NCBI RefSeq assembly: GCF_029625295.1
Contig: NZ_CP121112.1
Location: forward strand, 2,232,001-2,296,000
Direction of reading: 5' to 3'
DNA: 64,000 nt
Source: Flavobacterium gyeonganense
GTDB taxonomy: Bacteria > Bacteroidota > Bacteroidia > Flavobacteriales > Flavobacteriaceae
Shown piece by piece: positions 1-9,237 of this stretch. The translations under genes were made by a program, and so were the position numbers. How positions within the stretch are numbered: position 1 is the stretch's first letter; each line of letters begins with the position of its first letter. The notes beneath the pieces were generated by a model that made no database searches, was not told the origin of the DNA, and was given only the letters and a program-made list of their open reading frames with translations.

Positions 1-684
1 TTAATCGGGAAGCTATTAGAAATGGGCCTGCAGGAAAATTAGCTTCTTTTCCTAAAATAGTTTCAGAAAGTGATTTGGTGCCTTCAAAATAACGATCGCC
101 GGTAAAGCAGATTAGTTCGTTATTTGCAAGAGCCGCATTGATCTCAAAAATATGCGAGAGATCTTCTTTGATGATAATGAATTTTACAGCAGATTTCTGT
201 GTAACGCTTTCGAGATAATTCTTAATTGCCGAATGTTCTAAATCGGTAGTGACCAGATTGATTTGGAAATCAAGATCGATGTCCCCAAAAAAGTGTTCCG
301 CAATTTCAAAATTTCCAATATGCGCGCTGATTAAAACACCGCCTTTTTTTTCGGCTAAAAGCCTTTTAAGGATTTCGATTCCGTCAAATTCATAGGTGAA
401 TTTATTTCGCAGACCGGCTGAAATAGAAACTTTGTCAATGATGGTCTGGCCAAAAGTATAATAGCTTTTGAAAACCATTTTTTTTGACTGGAAATACGAA
501 TATCGAAGTCTTTCTTTAAAATAATAAGAAATAGCCTTATTGCTTTTCTTTAAAAATAGAAAGTAATAAGAAGCGACAAAATACAGTAAAAAATAAGCAG
601 ATTTAACACCCGCTTTCCGAATTAAAAAAACGAATATTCTATAGCCTAAAACTGTTCCTTTTGATTTGCCGTCCCATTGACTCA
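1..684 (-). CDS. Lipid A-type acyltransferase of the flexirubin cluster (C-terminus outside window)
   Basis: The first 228 codons of a minus-strand gene are present; its 3' end lies beyond base 1. The ATG at 684 directly abuts the ACP stop codon. The N-terminus has a membrane-associating stretch (about residues 28-45), followed by the acyltransferase core with SAHIGNFEIAEHFF, which fits the H-x4-D/E active-site motif of LpxL/HtrB-like (LPLAT) enzymes. In flexirubin and aryl polyene clusters such enzymes are thought to move acyl chains onto the pigment or its anchor at the inner membrane; this role is inferred from the neighbouring ACP and ketosynthase. A genuine lipid A acyltransferase is less likely given the context. 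Confidence 0.82.
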
Positions 685-939
685 TTAAGCAGTTTTAGCT
701 TTTAATTTGGATTCGATAAGGTCATAAAAGTTTTGAAAAGTAGCGATTCCGACAAAATCCACTTCCACCAGTTTAACACCAAAGTTCGATTCGATTGAAA
801 CGACTAAATCAACGTAATCTAAACTATCCAGCCCAAGTGTATCTTTTAAATTAGCATCTGGTTCAATTTCGTCATTGTCAACTTCAAATTCATCAACCAA
901 AAAACCATTAATTCGTTCTATAATCTCTTCTTTATTCAT
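685..939 (-). CDS. Acyl carrier protein (flexirubin/aryl polyene type)
   Basis: This is an 84-residue acidic helical protein. The motif LGLDSLDYVDL holds the serine that would carry the 4'-phosphopantetheine arm, as in all type II ACPs. It lies 3 bases downstream of the ketosynthase and directly upstream of the acyltransferase on the same strand, so it most likely carries the growing polyene chain for those enzymes rather than serving housekeeping fatty acid synthesis. Housekeeping acpP usually sits next to fabF in the fab operon and is a little shorter. Confidence 0.93.
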   Translation of the reverse strand: MNKEEIIERINGFLVDEFEVDNDEIEPDANLKDTLGLDSLDYVDLVVSIESNFGVKLVEVDFVGIATFQNFYDLIESKLKAKTA

Positions 940-942
940 TTT

Positions 943-2166
943 TCATTTAAACTTTTTAACCACCAATGCAGAATTGGTTCCTCCGAACCCGAAAGAATTG
1001 GACAAAAATATATCAAATTTTTTGTTTAACGTACTTTTAACTAAATTTAATTTTGAGGCATCTTCATCAGGCGTTTCCAAATTGATGTTCGGAGCAATGA
1101 AATCGTGCTGCATCATTAGAATAGAGTAGATTATTTCACTGGCGCCGGCCATCCAGCATTCGTGTCCGGTCATTGATTTTGTTGAACTTACAGGAGGATT
1201 TTTCTCACCAAAAACTTCAAAGATAGCTTTAGCTTCGTTTGCATCACCAACAGGAGTTGAGGTTGCATGTGCATTTATGTATTCAATATCTGATGCTTTT
1301 AAGTTTGCCTCTTCAAGGGCTCTTTTCATTGCTGTAGCCGGTCCTTCGACATTTGGAGTCGAAATATGTCCTCCATTTGATGAGAATCCGTAGCCGGAAA
1401 CTTCGGCAATAATGGTAGCACCTCTTGCAATGGCAGATTCGTAACTTTCTAAAATTAAAGTCGCACCGCCGCCACTCGGAATTAATCCGTCACGACCTGA
1501 ATCAAAAGGTCTTGACGCTTTTTCAGGATCACTTTCTCTATTCGAAAAAACACCCAAACCGTCAAAACTACTCATCGCATATTTGTTGATTTCCTGTGCG
1601 CCTCCTGTAATTATTATATCCTGAAAACCGCTTTTTATTAAAAAATAAGCCAGTCCAATAGAATGAGAACCGCTCGCACAGGCTGCACTTACAGTTAAAT
1701 TTATACCACGAAGTTTAAAAATCGTTGAAAGGTTCATGGTAACCGTAGAATTCATTGATTTGAAAATCGCTCCCGAACCAATTAATGCCGTATCTTTTTT
1801 TTCTCGAATGATGTCTGTTGCATCTATAATGGCCTTAGAAACGCTGTCGTTACCGTACATAATGCCAACCTCGCGATTATCAAAAAATGCATCGTCGATA
1901 TTGGCATTTTTCAATGCTTCGATAGTGGCCATATAAGCATATTCGGTTTCTTCACCAATGCTCATACGCTGTCTTCGGTTTAGTAAATTTTTCAGATCCG
2001 GTTTTGGTACCATCCCGGTCAATGCAGACTGGAAACCAAATTCTTTTCTTTCAGCATCAAACTGAATACCGGATTTTCCTTTATACAAGGAATCTTTAAC
2101 TTCTTCAAGTGAAGTTCCGATGCAGGAATAAATTCCCATTCCAGTAATTACAACTCTCCTGTTCAT
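943..2166 (-). CDS. Beta-ketoacyl-ACP synthase (KAS II/FabF-like), flexirubin cluster
   Basis: This 407-residue thiolase-fold condensing enzyme has the expected triad: Cys163 in AACASGSHS, His300 in NAHATSTPVGD and His335 in KSMTGHE. It would join malonyl-ACP units to the aryl starter on the neighbouring ACP. The glycine-rich loop after His335 reads ECWMAGASE rather than the usual GAAG form, which suggests a secondary-metabolism KAS rather than housekeeping FabF. It lies between the ACP (3 bases downstream) and the ketoreductase (18 bases upstream) in one minus-strand operon. Confidence 0.93.
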   Translation of the reverse strand: MNRRVVITGMGIYSCIGTSLEEVKDSLYKGKSGIQFDAERKEFGFQSALTGMVPKPDLKNLLNRRQRMSIGEETEYAYMATIEALKNANIDDAFFDNREVGIMYGNDSVSKAIIDATDIIREKKDTALIGSGAIFKSMNSTVTMNLSTIFKLRGINLTVSAACASGSHSIGLAYFLIKSGFQDIIITGGAQEINKYAMSSFDGLGVFSNRESDPEKASRPFDSGRDGLIPSGGGATLILESYESAIARGATIIAEVSGYGFSSNGGHISTPNVEGPATAMKRALEEANLKASDIEYINAHATSTPVGDANEAKAIFEVFGEKNPPVSSTKSMTGHECWMAGASEIIYSILMMQHDFIAPNINLETPDEDASKLNLVKSTLNKKFDIFLSNSFGFGGTNSALVVKKFK

Positions 2167-2184
2167 CTTCTTTAAAGTAATTTT

Positions 2185-2916
2185 TTAAGAATATATTCCA
2201 CCGTTTATGTTGATAATTTCGCCGGTAATATAACTCGATTTTTTTGAAATCAAAAAGCTTACCAAATCTGCAACTTCTTCTGCTTCGCCAAAACGATTGA
2301 CTGGAATTAATTTCAATAATTCTTTTTCATCTAGCTGGCTTGTCATATCTGTTCTGATAAAACCCGGCGCAACTGCATTTACAGTAATATTACGTTTTGC
2401 TACTTCCTGAGCCAAAGCTTTTGTAGCAGCAACAATAGCACCTTTTGCAGCAGAATAATTGGTTTGCCCGGCTGTTCCTTTTACTCCGGAAACAGAAACC
2501 ATATTTACGATTCGGCCATATTTATTGCGAAGCATCTTCTGAATAAAAAATTGTGTTACATTAAAAAATCCGTTGAGACTTGTATTCACAACACCGTTCC
2601 AGTCTTCGGGAGTCATCCACATAAAAAGACCATCTTTTGTAATTCCGGCGTTATTTACAATCGCTTCAACAATCGCTTCGGGATTGGCTTCCTGCCATTT
2701 TGTTAAAACAACTTGTACTTCTTCAAAATTAGAGACATCAAATCCGAGAATTTCTCCGGTTGCGCCTAATTTTTGTACTTCCTGAAGCGTTTCTTCGGCA
2801 GCAGTTTTATTTGAATGATAATTAATCAGAATGTGATAATTAGATTCGACAGCTAATTTTTTACAAATAGCGCTACCAATTCCTCTTGAACCACCTGTTA
2901 CTAATACACACTTCAT
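2185..2916 (-). CDS. fabG: 3-oxoacyl-ACP reductase (FabG-like SDR)
   Basis: A classical short-chain dehydrogenase of 243 residues. It has the NADPH-binding TGGSRGIG motif at residues 7-14, NNAG at 88-91, and the catalytic Ser141, Tyr154 and Lys158 (YSAAK). It would reduce the beta-keto group made by the adjacent ketosynthase during polyene chain building. Its start overlaps the stop of the upstream WG-repeat gene by four bases, so the two are translationally coupled. The symbol reflects the family; this is most likely the cluster-specific copy and not the essential fabG. Confidence 0.9.
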   Translation of the reverse strand: MKCVLVTGGSRGIGSAICKKLAVESNYHILINYHSNKTAAEETLQEVQKLGATGEILGFDVSNFEEVQVVLTKWQEANPEAIVEAIVNNAGITKDGLFMWMTPEDWNGVVNTSLNGFFNVTQFFIQKMLRNKYGRIVNMVSVSGVKGTAGQTNYSAAKGAIVAATKALAQEVAKRNITVNAVAPGFIRTDMTSQLDEKELLKLIPVNRFGEAEEVADLVSFLISKKSSYITGEIININGGIYS

Positions 2917-4160
2917 ATATGTGGAATTTTATTTTTTGTTATAGAGATAACTTTATTATTTCTTTTTTTGGGAGCTGATTTTCCTGCAGAATTTGTCGAT
3001 TTGGTTTCTGATTTAGGTTTTTCAGCAGGGGCATTTCTTTCAGCGGATTTAGAAAATAGTTCAGCATTTTCAAACCACTGATTACTTAATACGGTTCCGT
3101 CAGGTTTTAGAAATCCCCATTTTCCTTCATTTTTTACTCTTGCAAGACCATCAATGAATCCCTTGTCCTGCTGAACAAAAAGGGCAGCTATTCCATTTGC
3201 AGTAATGCCGTATTGGGTTGGGATGATTAATTTTCCACTTTCATTAATGAATCCCCAATTGCTTTCTTTTACAGGAGCGAGACCATTTGAAGTGAAAACT
3301 TCTGCATCACTATATATTGGCGGAATTACAAATTCTGCTTTTGGATTAATATAACCCCATTTTGAACCTACCAGTACTGGTGCCAGATTTTTTGAGAAAG
3401 CTTTTGCTTTATCATATATTGGCAGAATAACCCAGTTTCCTTTTAGATCAATGAATCCGATTTTTCCGTTTTTTTTGGCAAATGTCAAATCCTGTATTTC
3501 AAAATCCCAGATTTTTTCGGCACCATCAACTGGAATAAATTTCCCACTGCTTACGATTCCAAAAGTTTTGTCTTTTCTGGCCCAGGTTGTGTTTTTAAAA
3601 TAATTCCCTATTTCAGCATAAGCAGGTTCTACCAATTCTTTTCCGGCAGTATTTATAATTCCCCAGTTTTTGTTCAGCTCAACTCTGGCATAACCGTTTT
3701 CAAAAGGTTTGATCTGATCGTATTTTGGTTCTAAAACAACAGCCATTTTAGAATTGATTAACCCAACTTTGTTTCCTTGTTTTATAAAAGCTACACCATC
3801 ATTAAAATCATATAATTTTTCAGAAGCAGGTGCTTTTAAGATTTCTCCTTTTGTATTAATATAAACCCAGTCTTTATCTTTTTGTACGATTGCAATTCCG
3901 CTGTTAAAATCTTTGGCATTTTTAAAATCTGCCGGAATTATCCAGGTTCCTTTTGTATCAATAAAACCCCATTTTCCATCTTTTTCGACAGCAGCCAGAC
4001 CTTCAGAAAAACTTTTGGCAGATTTGTACTGAGGCTCAATCTTAAAAGAACCGTCTTTAGCGAGATATCCAATTTTTGAATTCTTTTTAACTAATGCCAA
4101 TCCCTGACTATTAACAAATTGAACACCTGCCAGTAACAAAAAAATAAATACTTTTTTCAT
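2913..4160 (-). CDS. Secreted WG-repeat protein in the flexirubin operon
   Basis: I chose the ATG at 4160 rather than an upstream ATG at 4175 because it gives a clean signal peptide (MKKVFIFLLLAGVQFVNSQ). The mature protein is a chain of about nine WG repeats of roughly 40 residues, each with a core like GKWGFID or SKWGYIN. WG repeats are common in surface and secreted Bacteroidota proteins, but their binding partners are mostly unknown. The C-terminal 40 residues are low-complexity and rich in Lys, Ser and Pro. The gene overlaps fabG by four bases, so it travels with the pigment operon although it has no obvious catalytic role. Confidence 0.82.
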   Translation of the reverse strand: MKKVFIFLLLAGVQFVNSQGLALVKKNSKIGYLAKDGSFKIEPQYKSAKSFSEGLAAVEKDGKWGFIDTKGTWIIPADFKNAKDFNSGIAIVQKDKDWVYINTKGEILKAPASEKLYDFNDGVAFIKQGNKVGLINSKMAVVLEPKYDQIKPFENGYARVELNKNWGIINTAGKELVEPAYAEIGNYFKNTTWARKDKTFGIVSSGKFIPVDGAEKIWDFEIQDLTFAKKNGKIGFIDLKGNWVILPIYDKAKAFSKNLAPVLVGSKWGYINPKAEFVIPPIYSDAEVFTSNGLAPVKESNWGFINESGKLIIPTQYGITANGIAALFVQQDKGFIDGLARVKNEGKWGFLKPDGTVLSNQWFENAELFSKSAERNAPAEKPKSETKSTNSAGKSAPKKRNNKVISITKNKIPHI

Positions 4161-4245
4161 GATTTTAAAATTCAATGTTTAAAAATATAAAAGTTAAACT
4201 CGTTGGGGCATAAAATTTTAAATACACTAATTTCTGTATAGAATA

Positions 4246-5766
4246 TTAACTGTTGATCAAATAATCTTTTACTTGCTGAACAAAAGGATACATGACCTGA
4301 TCTTCTTTAAATGTTGGAATTATTTTTCGAACATCATCATACCATTTTTTAGAAACAGATGAAATTTTATCTTTTTGTTGTAAATAATCAATGGCCTGAA
4401 CAATGGTAATTAATTCGATTGCCAATACTTCAAACGCGTTTTCGATAACTTTTGAAGTAATTACAGCCGAGTTGGTTCCCATGCTTACAATATCCTGATT
4501 ATCGTTGTTGTTTGGGATACTATGAACATACATTGGGTTTGATAACATCTGGTTTTCGGCAGTGGTTGAGGTTGCAACGAACTGAACGCCCTGCATTCCA
4601 AAATTAAATCCTAAGGTTCCTAAATTTACAAACGGAGGCAGTAATTCGTTAATTTTTGAATTTAATAAATAATTCAATTGACGTTCTGCCAGCATTGTTA
4701 ATTTGGTAATCACGATTTTCAGCTTATCCATTTCAAGCGAAATATAATCCCCATGGAAATTTCCTCCGTGATAAACGTGCTGGTTTTTTACATCAATAAT
4801 CGGATTGTCGTTTGCCGAGTTAAATTCGTCTTCTAAAATGGAAGCAACATTATTAATCGTTTCTAAAACCGGTCCCAAAATCTGAGGCACACATCGTAAA
4901 GAATAATACTCCTGAACTTTTTCTTTGAAGATTTCTTCGGTGTTTTCACCGGAATATAAATGGTCTTCCCTTTTACGGATCAATGTGCTGTCAGAAAGGT
5001 TTTGGCGCATTTTTAAAGCTACTTCCTGCTGTCCTTTATGACGTTTGGTCTGGTTTAATTCTTCAGAGAAATGATCGTCGTAGGCCTGAACCAGTTCGTT
5101 TATCGCACATGAGGCTTTTAAGGACCAGTCTAATAATTTATTGGCATGATGCACATTTACAACGCCAATTCCGGTCATAACCGAAGTTCCGTTTATTAAC
5201 GCAAGACCTTCCCTGATCTCAACCTGAATTGGTTTTAAACCTTCGATTTCAAAAACTTCGGTAGTTGGTCTTCTTTCTCCTTTGTAAAAAACTTCGCCTT
5301 CACCAATTAAAACTAAAGCTAGGTGAGACAATTGAACTAAATCTCCACTGGCTCCAACACCGCCGTGTTCAAATATAAGAGGAGTGATATCTCTGTTAAT
5401 TAATTCAGCCATTAAATGAATAACGGAAGGATGAACACCGGAATTTCCTAATGATAATGAGTTTAAACGTGCTAAAATGGCTGCTTTTGCACAAACAGGA
5501 CTTAACGGTTTTCCTGTTCCTGAAGAGTGGCTTCGGATTAAATTATATTGCAGCTGAATCTGGTCAGACTCTTTAATTCGATACTGGGCCATGGGACCAA
5601 AGCCCGTATTTACACCGTATATAACTTTGTTTCCTGAAAATTCTTTTAGGAAATTAAAACTTTCACTAATGCGGTTTAGAACTAAATCGCTAATGACAAC
5701 TTTCTGGTTTCCAAATATAATAGCCTCAAATTCGGCTAAACTTAAATATTCATTAATTGTATTCAT
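4246..5766 (-). CDS. Tyrosine ammonia-lyase (HAL/PAL family), flexirubin starter unit
   Basis: This 506-residue protein carries the Ala139-Ser140-Gly141 triad in GGVGASGDL that cyclises to the MIO cofactor, the catalytic tyrosine region YGVNTGFG (from residue 50) and His80 in the selectivity loop (IRSHSSG). From memory it is nearly identical along its length to the F. johnsoniae tyrosine ammonia-lyase, which deaminates L-tyrosine to p-coumaric acid. p-Coumarate is the presumed aryl starter for flexirubin, which fits the adjoining ACP, ketosynthase and ketoreductase genes. Annotation pipelines often call such genes histidine ammonia-lyase (hutH); the absence of other hut genes argues against that. 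Confidence 0.9.
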   Translation of the reverse strand: MNTINEYLSLAEFEAIIFGNQKVVISDLVLNRISESFNFLKEFSGNKVIYGVNTGFGPMAQYRIKESDQIQLQYNLIRSHSSGTGKPLSPVCAKAAILARLNSLSLGNSGVHPSVIHLMAELINRDITPLIFEHGGVGASGDLVQLSHLALVLIGEGEVFYKGERRPTTEVFEIEGLKPIQVEIREGLALINGTSVMTGIGVVNVHHANKLLDWSLKASCAINELVQAYDDHFSEELNQTKRHKGQQEVALKMRQNLSDSTLIRKREDHLYSGENTEEIFKEKVQEYYSLRCVPQILGPVLETINNVASILEDEFNSANDNPIIDVKNQHVYHGGNFHGDYISLEMDKLKIVITKLTMLAERQLNYLLNSKINELLPPFVNLGTLGFNFGMQGVQFVATSTTAENQMLSNPMYVHSIPNNNDNQDIVSMGTNSAVITSKVIENAFEVLAIELITIVQAIDYLQQKDKISSVSKKWYDDVRKIIPTFKEDQVMYPFVQQVKDYLINS

Positions 5767-5833
5767 TAAACTCGTTTTGATTGCGCTAATTTAATTTTAT
5801 TTATCAAAATAAATGTAGTTATTTTGATGATGG

Positions 5834-5841
5834 CAAATGTA
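5834..5841 (-). promoter_or_regulatory. Candidate -7 promoter element for the ammonia-lyase gene
   Basis: On the minus strand these bases read TACATTTG, which fits the Bacteroidota -7 consensus TAnnTTTG, about 68 bases upstream of the ammonia-lyase start. No TTG -33 box is visible at the usual distance, so this is a weak call. Confidence 0.25.
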
Positions 5842-5867
5842 AGTTAATAAATCAGAACATTTCTATT

Positions 5868-7118
5868 ATGATAAAGGAGTTTGTAGACGTTTTAATCATA
5901 GGGGCAGGACCATCAGGATGTGTTTCGGCATCCTATCTTCATATGAATGGTGTTAAAATAAAAGTTGTTGAAAAAACGAAGTTTCCAAGACTAGTTGTAG
6001 GTGAGAGCCTTATTCCGAGAGTGATGGATCATTTTGCGGAGGCTGAGCTTTTTGAAAGTTTAGATGCGATGAATTTTGAAAAGAAATTAGGAGCCCGTTT
6101 TATAAGAGGAGAAGAAATTTGCGTTTTTGATTTCAGCCAGAAATTTGGTGAAGGCTGGGACTGGACCTGGCAGGTGCCAAGAGCGGATTTTGATAACACA
6201 ATGGCACAGGAAGTAATCCGAAAAGGAATTGATCTGGAATTTGAAACAGAGGTTCTGGAAGTTTCCTTTGAAGGGAAAAATTCTAAAACCATCGTAAAAG
6301 ATAAAGATGGAAACCTAAAGGAAATCCATGCGAAATTTATTATTGATTCCAGCGGTTACGGACGTGTGCTCCCAAGGCTTTTAGATCTGGATACGCCTTC
6401 GAAACTGGATCCACATTCGTCTATTTTTACTCATGTAAAAGATATAAACAGAGAAGAAGGCGAGGAGGGAACACAGATTTCATTCGACATTCTCGAAACC
6501 GAAGTCTGGCTTTGGGTAATTCCGTTTTCGAATGGAAATACCAGTTTAGGAGTTGTAGGACCAACCGATTTTATCAATTCGCTTTCAGAAAATAAAGATA
6601 ATGCGGAGGCTTTGCGAAATGCCATTCAGAAATCCGATTATTATATTAAAAGATTTAAAGGTACTGAATTTTTATTCGAACCTGTAAAACTGGAAAATTA
6701 TTCAAGAGCCGTAAAAAGAATGTACGGAGACGGTTTTGCTCTGACAGGAAACAGCTCCGAATTTCTGGATCCCGTATTTTCATCCGGAGTCGCTTTTGCA
6801 ACTGAATCCGGAATGCTGGCAGCAAAATTATACCTGAAAGAAGCACAGGGAATTCCTGTTGACTGGGAAGTAGAGTTTACGCAATATATGAAACGTGGTA
6901 TTGCTGTTTTTACTACTTATGTGCAGGAATGGTACACAGGAAATCTTCAGACGCTGTTTTTTCATCAGCCTGAAAATCCGGATGTGAAAGAAAAAATATG
7001 TTCAGTTTTAGCTGGTTATGTCTGGAACGAAGAAAATCCGTTTGTTAAGAAACATGACCACGTTATTAAAAATATGGCCTATTTACTCAATATGCAAAAA
7101 GAACAAAGCCCTGAATAA
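5868..7118 (+). CDS. FAD-dependent halogenase/monooxygenase-like flavoprotein of the flexirubin cluster
   Basis: A 416-residue flavoprotein with the N-terminal FAD-binding GAGPSGC motif (residues 12-18) and GWDWTWQVPR (96-105), a motif typical of tryptophan-halogenase-like and PltA-type enzymes. A conserved GESLIP segment follows the first Rossmann unit. It is divergent from the ammonia-lyase gene across a 101-base shared upstream region. Some flexirubins carry ring substituents including chlorine, so halogenation or hydroxylation of the aryl ring is a reasonable inference. The sequence alone does not decide between halogenase and simple hydroxylase. Confidence 0.75.
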   Translation: MIKEFVDVLIIGAGPSGCVSASYLHMNGVKIKVVEKTKFPRLVVGESLIPRVMDHFAEAELFESLDAMNFEKKLGARFIRGEEICVFDFSQKFGEGWDWTWQVPRADFDNTMAQEVIRKGIDLEFETEVLEVSFEGKNSKTIVKDKDGNLKEIHAKFIIDSSGYGRVLPRLLDLDTPSKLDPHSSIFTHVKDINREEGEEGTQISFDILETEVWLWVIPFSNGNTSLGVVGPTDFINSLSENKDNAEALRNAIQKSDYYIKRFKGTEFLFEPVKLENYSRAVKRMYGDGFALTGNSSEFLDPVFSSGVAFATESGMLAAKLYLKEAQGIPVDWEVEFTQYMKRGIAVFTTYVQEWYTGNLQTLFFHQPENPDVKEKICSVLAGYVWNEENPFVKKHDHVIKNMAYLLNMQKEQSPE

Positions 7119-7131
7119 TCAGGGCTTTGTT
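7102..7131. terminator. Bidirectional terminator overlapping the halogenase stop codon
   Basis: A perfect 13-base-pair stem (AACAAAGCCCTGA with TCAGGGCTTTGTT) with a 4-base loop is followed by a T run. The stop codon of the flavoprotein gene lies in the loop. The converging minus-strand gene ends at 7140, so the hairpin could serve both directions. Confidence 0.85.
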
Positions 7132-7139
7132 TTTTACTA

Positions 7140-7744
7140 TTATTTGTAGGCTTTCTTTGCAATTAGTTTGGCAAGTGATTTGGCTGTTTTAGCATAACCT
7201 TCACCGATTCTTGATTCATTGCTAAAATTGCTTCCCCATTGATCTCCTGGTGCTTCTTCGCTTGTAATTTCGAGTAAAACATTTGATTTATTGGCTGTTT
7301 CAACAAATTTTAAATTGGTCGAAACCTTTGCAGGCTGTTTCATAATCGAGACATCCCAACCTGGATATATCCATGTAGTTTTTACGATTAGAGTGTAAGG
7401 TGTTGTTAGCCCTTCCTGAAAGGTCAGGTCTTTTTTTCTTTTTGCAACACAACATTCATTAATTCCAAAAATTTAGGAGTCCAGATTAATTCTTTGGAAG
7501 AATTCCATTTTTTTTGCCAGATGTTACCATTGCCTTTGTGTTTTTCATTTAGCTCGGCAGTTCTTTCTTCTACATACTGTTTTTCAGTTTTATTTTCTTT
7601 CATCATAGTGAAGGAACTGTAATCAAACTCTACGTTAACTTCTTTTTGTGTTTTTAAAAAATCAAAATTTCCGTTTACAACTTTCATGTCCTGAGCAAAT
7701 GTAAATCCTGAAACGAATAACAATGCCAATAGTATTTTTTTCAT
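7140..7744 (-). pseudogene. Secreted protein of about 200 residues, split by a one-base deletion
   Basis: The upstream half (from 7744) begins with a signal peptide, MKKILLALLFVSGFTFAQ, and runs out of frame at 7424. The downstream half (to 7140) continues a coherent protein in another frame. Adding one T to the T7 run at 7431-7437 joins them, giving the linking segment KEKKDLTFQEGLTTPYTL and then IYPGWDVSIMKQP. The repaired product is about 202 residues. I do not recognise a function; the sequence resembles small periplasmic proteins of flavobacteria. A sequencing error is more likely than decay because the rest of both halves is intact. Confidence 0.75.
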
Positions 7745-7937
7745 AAATTAAGGGATTAGTTTAGGTTTCAAATGTAAATATTTTTTTAAATAACAACCAG
7801 TTTTTTCAGGATTTGTCTAAATATTTTTTAATAAGATTATTTTCAATTTCTAATGAAAGGTTAAGGATTATGTTGTTGTATTTTAATGTTTTACATGGTA
7901 TAGCATGAAAATTTAACTTTCCTAATCAAAATGCATG

Positions 7938-7953
7938 TTACACTATTGTGTAA
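7938..7953. promoter_or_regulatory. Perfect palindromic operator upstream of umuC
   Basis: TTACAC, a TATT spacer and GTGTAA form a perfect 6-4-6 palindrome ending nine bases before the umuC ATG. Its position over the promoter suggests an SOS-type repressor site. A close relative (14 of 16 positions) occurs near 23907. Confidence 0.6.
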
Positions 7954-7958
7954 TTTTG
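7951..7958 (+). promoter_or_regulatory. Candidate -7 element for umuCD
   Basis: TAATTTTG matches TAnnTTTG and shares its first three bases with the palindrome. If used, transcription would begin close to the ATG at 7963, leaving almost no leader. No clear TTG -33 box is seen. Confidence 0.45.
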
Positions 7959-7962
7959 CAAG

Positions 7963-9237
7963 ATGTATGCTTTAGTTGATTGTAATAATTTTTATGCTTC
8001 ATGTGAACGTGTTTTCCAGCCGGAATTCAATGGAAAACCTGTTGCGATATTATCGAACAATGATGGCTGTGTGATTTCGAGAAGCAATGAGGCTAAAGCA
8101 GCTGGTGTTCCTATGGGTGCCCCGGCATTCAAGATCAGGGAATTGGTTAAAGAAAAAAATGTCAAGTTGTTTTCGTCGAATTATCCTTTGTATGGAGACC
8201 TGAGCAATCGTGTGATGGAAATTTTGAGACAGTTTACCCCGAATGTCGAGATTTACAGTATTGACGAAGCCTTCCTGAATTTTGATGGTGTGGGTGTTTT
8301 GGATTATCAGGATTATGGACTTCAAATGAAATCCCGGATTCAAAAATGGCTTGGGCTTCCGGTTTGTATTGGCTTTGCTGAAACAAAGGCCTTATCAAAA
8401 TTAGCCAACAAAATTGCAAAAGAATTTCAGGAAAGAACCAAAGGTGTTTATGTAATTGATACTGACGAAAAACGGATCAAGGCTTTAAAATGGACTAAGA
8501 TTGAAGACGTCTGGGGCATTGGTTACCGTACCAAAAAGAAAGCTAAACTTCGAAATATTAATACGGCTCTTGATTTTATTAATCCTGTACACGAAGCCTG
8601 GATTAAGAAAGAAATGGGCGTGATTGGTCTTCGCCTGAAATGTGAACTCGAAGGCAAATCAGTTTTGGATTTAGAACCTTTGCCGGAACAGAGAAAGAGT
8701 ATTGCAACGACGAGAAGTTTTCCTAAGCAAATTTCCGACTTTGATTTGCTGCGTGAGCGTATTGTTACTTTTGCTTCTGTTTGTGCCGAAAAATTACGTA
8801 AACAAAATTCCTGCTGCCATACTATTATAGTTATGCTGGTGATTGATAAACATTCGGTAAAATCATCCCAATATTATTTTAATATGGCTGTAACGCTGTC
8901 TTATGCTACTAATTCAACTTTGACTATTTCGAATACCGCCATAGAAATGCTGAAGAAATTACACAAAGGAAACGAAGGAATCCGCTTTAAAAAAGCTGGC
9001 GTTATAGTGACCGAATTGATTGATGAGGATAAAAAGCAGTTTCAGTTGTTTGAAGAAGAAAATCCAAAGCATCTGGCTTTAATGAAAGTAATGGACCAGC
9101 TGAACACTAAAATAGGAAACCGGAAAGTAAAACTGGCTTCGCAAAACCTTAAATTGACCTGGGATATGAACCAGAATCATTTATCCCCTAAATATACAAC
9201 CGATTTTAGTAAACTTCTGGAAGTAAAATGTCTGTAA
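7963..9237 (+). CDS. umuC: UmuC-type Y-family DNA polymerase V catalytic subunit
   Basis: A 424-residue Y-family polymerase. The start MYALVDCNNFYASCE is the conserved family N-terminus, which fixes the start codon and supplies Asp6; YSIDEAFL gives the catalytic Asp101-Glu102 pair. The length equals that of E. coli UmuC. It copies past DNA lesions and would need the cleaved partner encoded by the next gene, which overlaps its end by ten bases. In the classical operon umuD comes first; here umuC leads. Confidence 0.96.
   Translation: MYALVDCNNFYASCERVFQPEFNGKPVAILSNNDGCVISRSNEAKAAGVPMGAPAFKIRELVKEKNVKLFSSNYPLYGDLSNRVMEILRQFTPNVEIYSIDEAFLNFDGVGVLDYQDYGLQMKSRIQKWLGLPVCIGFAETKALSKLANKIAKEFQERTKGVYVIDTDEKRIKALKWTKIEDVWGIGYRTKKKAKLRNINTALDFINPVHEAWIKKEMGVIGLRLKCELEGKSVLDLEPLPEQRKSIATTRSFPKQISDFDLLRERIVTFASVCAEKLRKQNSCCHTIIVMLVIDKHSVKSSQYYFNMAVTLSYATNSTLTISNTAIEMLKKLHKGNEGIRFKKAGVIVTELIDEDKKQFQLFEEENPKHLALMKVMDQLNTKIGNRKVKLASQNLKLTWDMNQNHLSPKYTTDFSKLLEVKCL

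Noticed and set aside
4246..5766. Histidine ammonia-lyase (hutH) annotation
   Set aside because: No histidine-degradation genes are nearby, and the sequence matches the recalled flavobacterial tyrosine ammonia-lyase in a pigment cluster.
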